Source of the DNA: UBA9845 sp051889975
GTDB lineage: Bacteria; Bacillota; Clostridia; Christensenellales; UBA1242
Length of the DNA: 9,346 bases
Assembly: GCA_051889975.1 (NCBI GenBank)
Contig: JBJFDJ010000027.1
Coordinates: forward strand, 1-9,346
Direction of reading: 5' to 3'
Shown here: positions 6,176-9,346 of the stretch, in pieces
How the letters are laid out: every line of letters starts with the position of its first letter
Position numbering within the stretch: position 1 is the stretch's first letter
Notes under the pieces: model-generated
The model's input: the letters and a program-made list of their open reading frames with translations, nothing else
What the model was told of the DNA's origin: nothing
Databases searched by the model: none
Program-made: the position numbers and the translations under genes

Positions 6176-7462
6176 ATGTATAACGAAGAAGAAAACATTT
6201 TAAGCACTTCAGTTGCCAAAATTAAAGTTATCGGTGTTGGCGGTGGCGGTTGCAATGCTGTTCAACGCATGATAAACTATAACTTTCAAGGACCAGAATT
6301 TATTGCAGTTAACACAGACAAGCAAGCCCTGATAACAAATCCTGCAACAAAACGCATTCAAATTGGTGCAAAATTAACAAAAGGGCTTGGCGCTGGCGCT
6401 GACCCAGATATTGGTCAAAAAGCAGCCGAAGAAAGCAAGGCACAAATCACCGAAGTTTTGCAGGGTGCTGACCTTGTGTTTATAACTGCAGGCATGGGCG
6501 GTGGAACAGGCACAGGTGCTGCTGCCGTTGTTGCACAAGTTGCAAAAGAACTTGGCATTTTAACTATTGCTGTTGTTACAAAACCTTTCCCTTTTGAAGG
6601 AAAAGTTCGTGCTGCAAATGCCGAAAAGGGTATTGCAAACCTTAAAAAATATGTTGACACTTTGGTTATCATTCCAAACGAAAAACTTTTAAAAGTTATG
6701 CCAAAGGGCACATCATTTTTGGATAGTTTTAAGTATGCCGATGAAGTTTTGCGTCAAGGCATTCAAGGTATAACCGACCTCATTATCAACCCAGGTGTTA
6801 TTAACCTTGACTTTGCAGATGTTAAAACAATTATGAAAAACAAAGGCTATGCTCACATGGGCATTGGTATTGGCAAAGGCGAAAACAAAGTGCAAGATGC
6901 TGTTAGAAACGCAGTTTATAGCCCACTTTTAGAAACTCAAATAGAAGGTGCAACAGGCGTGTTGTTAAATGTTAAAGGTGGTCTTGACATGGCACTTGAT
7001 GAAGTTAACGAAGCAAGTGAACTTGTTAGAGAAGTTGTTGACCCATCTTGCAACATCATCTTTGGAACAAGCATCAATCACAAAATGACTGATAGCGTTG
7101 AAGTAACAATCATTGCAACAGGCTTTACTGGTGGCAAATTTGCCGATGAAAAGCCAGAACAAAAACAAGACAATGTTCGCGCTGGTTACAACCAATTTTT
7201 TGGAGGTGTAAACCGTGAACCAAACATTCCAAGCAACTTGTTTGGTGGTCAAGCAGAAGTTTATAGCAAACAAACATCACAAAATGTAAATTATGGCTAT
7301 GGTCAAAATCAAAACAATGGCTATCAACAACAAAATGCCTATAACCATCAACAAAACGGATATGCTGAACCACAACGCCCAGCTCCAACAAGTGACGACA
7401 AGGGCAGAATGTTTGTTGACGGAAGCGACATCCCACCATTTTTAAGAAAAATGAAAAAATAA
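6176..7462 (+). CDS. ftsZ: Cell division GTPase FtsZ
   Basis: A 428-aa bacterial tubulin that assembles into the Z ring at midcell, and at the polar septum in sporulating cells. The nucleotide-binding start IKVIGVGGGGCNAV (16-29) and the tubulin signature GGGTGTG (108-114) are intact. The T7 loop NLDFAD (210-215) carries the catalytic aspartates D212 and D215. The GTPase and activation domains end near 320. A variable linker follows (about 322-412), which from 366 to 396 is rich in Q, N, G and Y. The conserved C-terminal peptide DIPPFLRKMKK (418-428) binds FtsA and other partners. The ribosome site AAGGGG (6165-6168 core) lies in the 13-nt gap after ftsA, implying translation from the same mRNA. 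Transcription ends at the hairpin at 7521-7546. Confidence 0.98.
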   Translation: MYNEEENILSTSVAKIKVIGVGGGGCNAVQRMINYNFQGPEFIAVNTDKQALITNPATKRIQIGAKLTKGLGAGADPDIGQKAAEESKAQITEVLQGADLVFITAGMGGGTGTGAAAVVAQVAKELGILTIAVVTKPFPFEGKVRAANAEKGIANLKKYVDTLVIIPNEKLLKVMPKGTSFLDSFKYADEVLRQGIQGITDLIINPGVINLDFADVKTIMKNKGYAHMGIGIGKGENKVQDAVRNAVYSPLLETQIEGATGVLLNVKGGLDMALDEVNEASELVREVVDPSCNIIFGTSINHKMTDSVEVTIIATGFTGGKFADEKPEQKQDNVRAGYNQFFGGVNREPNIPSNLFGGQAEVYSKQTSQNVNYGYGQNQNNGYQQQNAYNHQQNGYAEPQRPAPTSDDKGRMFVDGSDIPPFLRKMKK

Positions 7463-7520
7463 TTAAATATTAATTTTATTATTTAACAATTAATAAAAAA
7501 CTTAATATTATTAATTTGCA

Positions 7521-7546
7521 AAAACGCAACTTTTGTTGCGTTTTTT
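7521..7546 (+). terminator. Intrinsic terminator of the ftsA-ftsZ operon
   Basis: A 10-bp perfect stem AAAACGCAAC (7521-7530) / GTTGCGTTTT (7535-7544) with a TTTT loop, the right arm running into a T tract (7541-7546). It lies 58 nt after the ftsZ stop codon; the A/T-only DNA between shows no gene. Confidence 0.9.
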
Positions 7547-7584
7547 AATTGTAAAGTCAGGACAAATTTTTTAAATGTTAATTT

Positions 7585-7682
7585 ATAAATGTTTTTTACA
7601 ATTTCTAATTGAAAACATAAAATGTTTTTATAATTTTTAATATTAAAGCATAAAATGTGTTTATGTTTTTTGCTGTTTTATG
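7585..7682. repeat. Degenerate ~33-bp AT-rich tandem repeat downstream of ftsZ
   Basis: Three consecutive units begin with ATAAATG or ATAAAATG at 7585, 7617 and 7650, spaced 32 and 33 bp. The best-conserved core is CATAAAATGTKTTTAT, at 7616-7631 and 7649-7664, differing at one base. No gene was seen in the 321-bp gap 7463-7783 apart from the ftsZ terminator, this repeat and the lipoprotein promoter candidates. Confidence 0.5.
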
Positions 7683-7696
7683 TTTAAAAACAAAAT

Positions 7697-7725
7697 TTGT
7701 ATTGCTAACTATAATAAATTATAAA
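7697..7725 (+). promoter_or_regulatory. Alternative promoter candidate for the lipoprotein gene
   Basis: TTGTAT at 7697-7702, a 17-bp spacer, and TATAAA at 7720-7725. If used, the mRNA would carry a leader of about 50 nt that includes both the C8 tract (7749-7756) and the GGGGG ribosome site (7774-7778), which could pair. The hexamers are weak and the region is AT-rich, so this may be chance. Confidence 0.3.
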
Positions 7726-7739
7726 AATAAAAATTTTAC

Positions 7740-7766
7740 TTGACCAATCCCCCCCCATGATAAAAT
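7740..7766 (+). promoter_or_regulatory. Promoter candidate of the lipoprotein gene with a C8 tract in its spacer
   Basis: TTGACC at 7740-7745 is followed by 15 bp and TAAAAT at 7761-7766, with TG at 7758-7759 making an extended -10. Eight consecutive C residues (7749-7756) fill most of the spacer. A spacer of 15 is shorter than the optimal 17, and each C gained or lost would move it by one. Transcription would start near 7773, just before the GGGGG ribosome site, leaving a leader of roughly 11 nt. Confidence 0.4.
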
Positions 7767-7783
7767 TGCAATAGGGGGAAATT

Positions 7784-8458
7784 ATGAAAAAATTAAGTAA
7801 GATAGTTGTAACACTTGCACTTGTGCTCGTTTTGGCGCTTCCTGTGCTTGCAAGTGGTTGTTCTTTTGGAGCAGAAGAAGGAATAAAAATGCACACACCA
7901 TTTAAAACAGTGTATGATGTTGGTGATAAACTAGATTTGACAGATGGAAAAATAGAGTATACAGACAAAGATGGCAAAAAAACAATAGTTGTTATAAGTG
8001 ATGAAATGGTTTCTGGTTTTGATAGTTCAAAAGTAGGAACTAGAGAAATGGTTATTACTTATGAAAATAATACAACTTTAGTTGAATATACTATTAATGC
8101 AATTGACATAGAGCAAGGTGCAATATATTATCAAACACCTTTTATGCTCGCGCAGAAAACTTTTGATTATGGTTATCTTAAATTTGTGTCATCAACAGAA
8201 GCATATTTAATTGGTAGTGAGTATGAACCTTTAAATGCAATTTCAAATAATATTTTTCAAGATAATAGATATTTATACATATTCACAAAAAACATACAAA
8301 ATAACAAAACAGTTTATACAACACAATTAATATTGGGTGATTATACAATGGATGTAACTTTAACTGTTTTAAGTGAAACAGAAGTTAAATTTCATGCACA
8401 TGAAATAACAACTAATACATCAGTAGAATCCACTTTAACAAAATATGTTTTAGCATAA
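7784..8458 (+). CDS. Small lipoprotein with a Big_3-type Ig-like domain and an unrecognised C-terminal region
   Basis: A 224-aa predicted surface lipoprotein. The N-terminus has a basic start, a hydrophobic stretch (7-22) and a lipobox-like ASGC with C26 as the lipidated residue; A at -3 is less usual than L. Residues about 38-107 resemble a bacterial Ig-like domain of the Big_3 type: the pattern VGDKLDL, GKIEYTDKDGK, MVSGFDSSKVG and a closing strand YTINAI is characteristic. I do not recognise the remainder (about 110-224); it looks beta-rich, with many aromatic, N and T residues and no catalytic motif. Codon use is more AT-rich than in the neighbours, with few GGC glycine codons, hinting at weaker expression or more recent acquisition. 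The ribosome site GGGGG (7774-7778) is 5 nt before the ATG. It sits between ftsZ and convergent sigG; no functional link is evident. Confidence 0.75.
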   Translation: MKKLSKIVVTLALVLVLALPVLASGCSFGAEEGIKMHTPFKTVYDVGDKLDLTDGKIEYTDKDGKKTIVVISDEMVSGFDSSKVGTREMVITYENNTTLVEYTINAIDIEQGAIYYQTPFMLAQKTFDYGYLKFVSSTEAYLIGSEYEPLNAISNNIFQDNRYLYIFTKNIQNNKTVYTTQLILGDYTMDVTLTVLSETEVKFHAHEITTNTSVESTLTKYVLA

Positions 8459-8461
8459 AAT

Positions 8462-8488
8462 AAAAAGCAAGATAGTTCTTGCTTTTTT
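8462..8488. terminator. Bidirectional intrinsic terminator between the lipoprotein gene and sigG
   Basis: Perfect 11-bp stem AAAAAGCAAGA (8462-8472) / TCTTGCTTTTT (8477-8487) with a TAGT loop. On the plus strand the arm ends in six T residues (8483-8488), 3 nt past the lipoprotein stop codon. On the minus strand it also ends in a T-rich run and lies about 70 nt past the sigG stop, so it can serve both converging genes. Confidence 0.88.
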
Positions 8489-8556
8489 GTTGATTATTAT
8501 ATTTTTTAAAAAATAATAAGATTTCTTGTTTTGTTGTAAAGTTGAAATATTTTAAT

Positions 8557-9333
8557 TTAATAACCCATGTCTTTTCGCATTTGGTCAATGGCATTTTTTT
8601 CTAGGCGAGATACTTGTGCTTGGCTTATGCCAACTTCACTTGAAACTTCAATTTGCGTTTTGCCCAAATAATAGCGCATAAGCAGGATTTGTTTTTCTCG
8701 CTTTCCCAATTTTTTAAGGGCATCTTTTAAGGCAAAATTTTCAACCCATTCATCTTGATTGTTCTTTTTGTCACCAATTTGGTCCATAACCCTAACAGTT
8801 TCACTGCCATCGTTGTAAACAGGTTCAAACATGCTCACAGGTTCACTTATGGCATCTAGCGCAAAAGATACTTCACTTATTGGAATGTTTAAGTCATTTG
8901 CAATCATATCTAGGCTTGGTTCTTCGCCATTTAATTTGCTTAATTTTTCTCGGCTTTTTAAAATTTGATATGCCGTATCTCTTATGCTTCTGCTAATTCG
9001 CAAACTGTAATTATCTCTTAAAAATCGGCGAATTTCACCAATAATCATAGGAACTGCATAGGTGGAAAATTTTACATTTAAACTTGTATCAAAATTGTTG
9101 ATTGATTTAATCAATCCCACGCAACCAACTTGAAATAAATCGTCGGGATTTTGATTTTTTGCACCAAATCGTTGCACCACGCTTAAAACAAGCCTTAAAT
9201 TTGCAATGATAAATAACTTTTTTGCTTCTTTGTCACCTGATTTTGCCTTTTTTAGCAAGTCTATTGTTTCTTGTTCGTTTAACTTTGGTAGAGTTGAGGT
9301 ATCAATACCACAAATTGTTACTTTGTTTGCCAT
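8557..9333 (-). CDS. sigG: RNA polymerase sporulation sigma factor SigG (forespore-specific)
   Basis: A 258-aa sigma-70 family protein, nearly the length of Bacillus SigG. The N-terminal NKVTICGIDTSTLPKL (3-18) is characteristic of SigG. Region 2 contains NLRLVLSVVQRF (45-56), DDLFQVGCVGLIKSI (64-78) and KFSTYAVPMIIGEIRRFLRD (88-107), which bind core polymerase and the -10 element. FALDAISEPVSMFEPVYNDG (157-176) lies in region 3. Region 4 ends with the helix-turn-helix KTQIEVSSEVGISQAQVSRLEK (225-246), which reads the -35. SigG directs late forespore genes such as small acid-soluble proteins and germination receptors, so the host very likely forms endospores. The start is ATG at 9333, with AAAGGAG on the minus strand at 9346-9340; a TTG at 9339 abuts this site and is too close to be used. 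Its promoter lies outside the window. It converges on the lipoprotein gene instead of following sigE in the ftsZ direction. Confidence 0.97.
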   Translation of the reverse strand: MANKVTICGIDTSTLPKLNEQETIDLLKKAKSGDKEAKKLFIIANLRLVLSVVQRFGAKNQNPDDLFQVGCVGLIKSINNFDTSLNVKFSTYAVPMIIGEIRRFLRDNYSLRISRSIRDTAYQILKSREKLSKLNGEEPSLDMIANDLNIPISEVSFALDAISEPVSMFEPVYNDGSETVRVMDQIGDKKNNQDEWVENFALKDALKKLGKREKQILLMRYYLGKTQIEVSSEVGISQAQVSRLEKNAIDQMRKDMGY

Positions 9334-9339
9334 AAACAA

Positions 9340-9346
9340 CTCCTTT
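9340..9346 (-). promoter_or_regulatory. Ribosome binding site that fixes the sigG start
   Basis: The minus strand reads AAAGGAG directly upstream of sigG, 6 nt from the ATG at 9333 and 0 nt from the in-frame TTG at 9339. Only the ATG has workable spacing. Confidence 0.85.

Noticed and set aside
1405..7783. CRISPR array, suggested by repeats spaced 30-45 bp in the gaps
   Set aside because: The repeats are short, degenerate and only two or three copies, the intervening DNA is itself similar, and there are no cas genes.
8412..8594. Minus-strand 60-aa open frame between the lipoprotein gene and sigG
   Set aside because: It overlaps both genes and the terminator, and its composition is that of AT-rich noncoding DNA.

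Overview
The window is AT-rich (roughly one third G+C by eye) and looks like the chromosome of an endospore-forming, low-GC Gram-positive bacterium, most likely an uncultured member of class Clostridia. The evidence is a clear forespore sigma factor SigG, consensus SigA-type promoters, strong AGGAGG-type ribosome binding sites, a lipoprotein signal peptide, and ClpC/FtsA/FtsZ proteins that fall closest to Bacillota families. Codon use favours AAA, GCA, GGC and TTG. The genus cannot be named from this sequence.

Layout, left to right. A metal-dependent amidohydrolase of the MtaD / S-adenosylhomocysteine deaminase group (139-1404) has its own extended -10 promoter. After an A-rich gap of 222 bp comes a large Hsp100 ATPase of ClpC architecture (1627-4095). 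It lacks the ClpP-docking tripeptide loop. Next is a short hibernation-promoting factor (4204-4506) with its own promoter and a perfect intrinsic terminator. The 492-bp gap that follows holds a degenerate 43-bp repeat and, at 4740-4819, an 80-nt GC-rich palindrome that folds exactly into a four-arm cloverleaf. A consensus promoter (4923-4951) then drives the division operon ftsA-ftsZ (4999-7462), which ends at an intrinsic terminator. The 321-bp gap after ftsZ carries AT-rich ~33-bp repeats and a run of eight C residues just ahead of a small lipoprotein gene (7784-8458). The minus-strand sigG gene (8557-9333) converges on it, with a shared terminator between them.

How the genes fit together. 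FtsA and FtsZ form the cytokinetic ring that builds both the vegetative and the polar sporulation septum, and SigG then acts in the forespore. In many spore formers ftsA-ftsZ, spoIIGA, sigE and sigG are neighbours in one orientation. Here sigG is inverted and a lipoprotein occupies the intervening place. Hpf and the Clp ATPase are stress and stationary-phase proteins. The amidohydrolase is a salvage or housekeeping enzyme with no visible link to the rest.

Most interesting observations: (1) the cloverleaf palindrome at 4740-4819; (2) a C8 tract sitting inside a plausible promoter spacer for the lipoprotein, a classic phase-variation arrangement; (3) the ClpC-like ATPase that has lost its ClpP-binding loop; (4) a short-form Hpf in a Gram-positive setting; (5) degenerate 33-43 bp repeats in three separate gaps.
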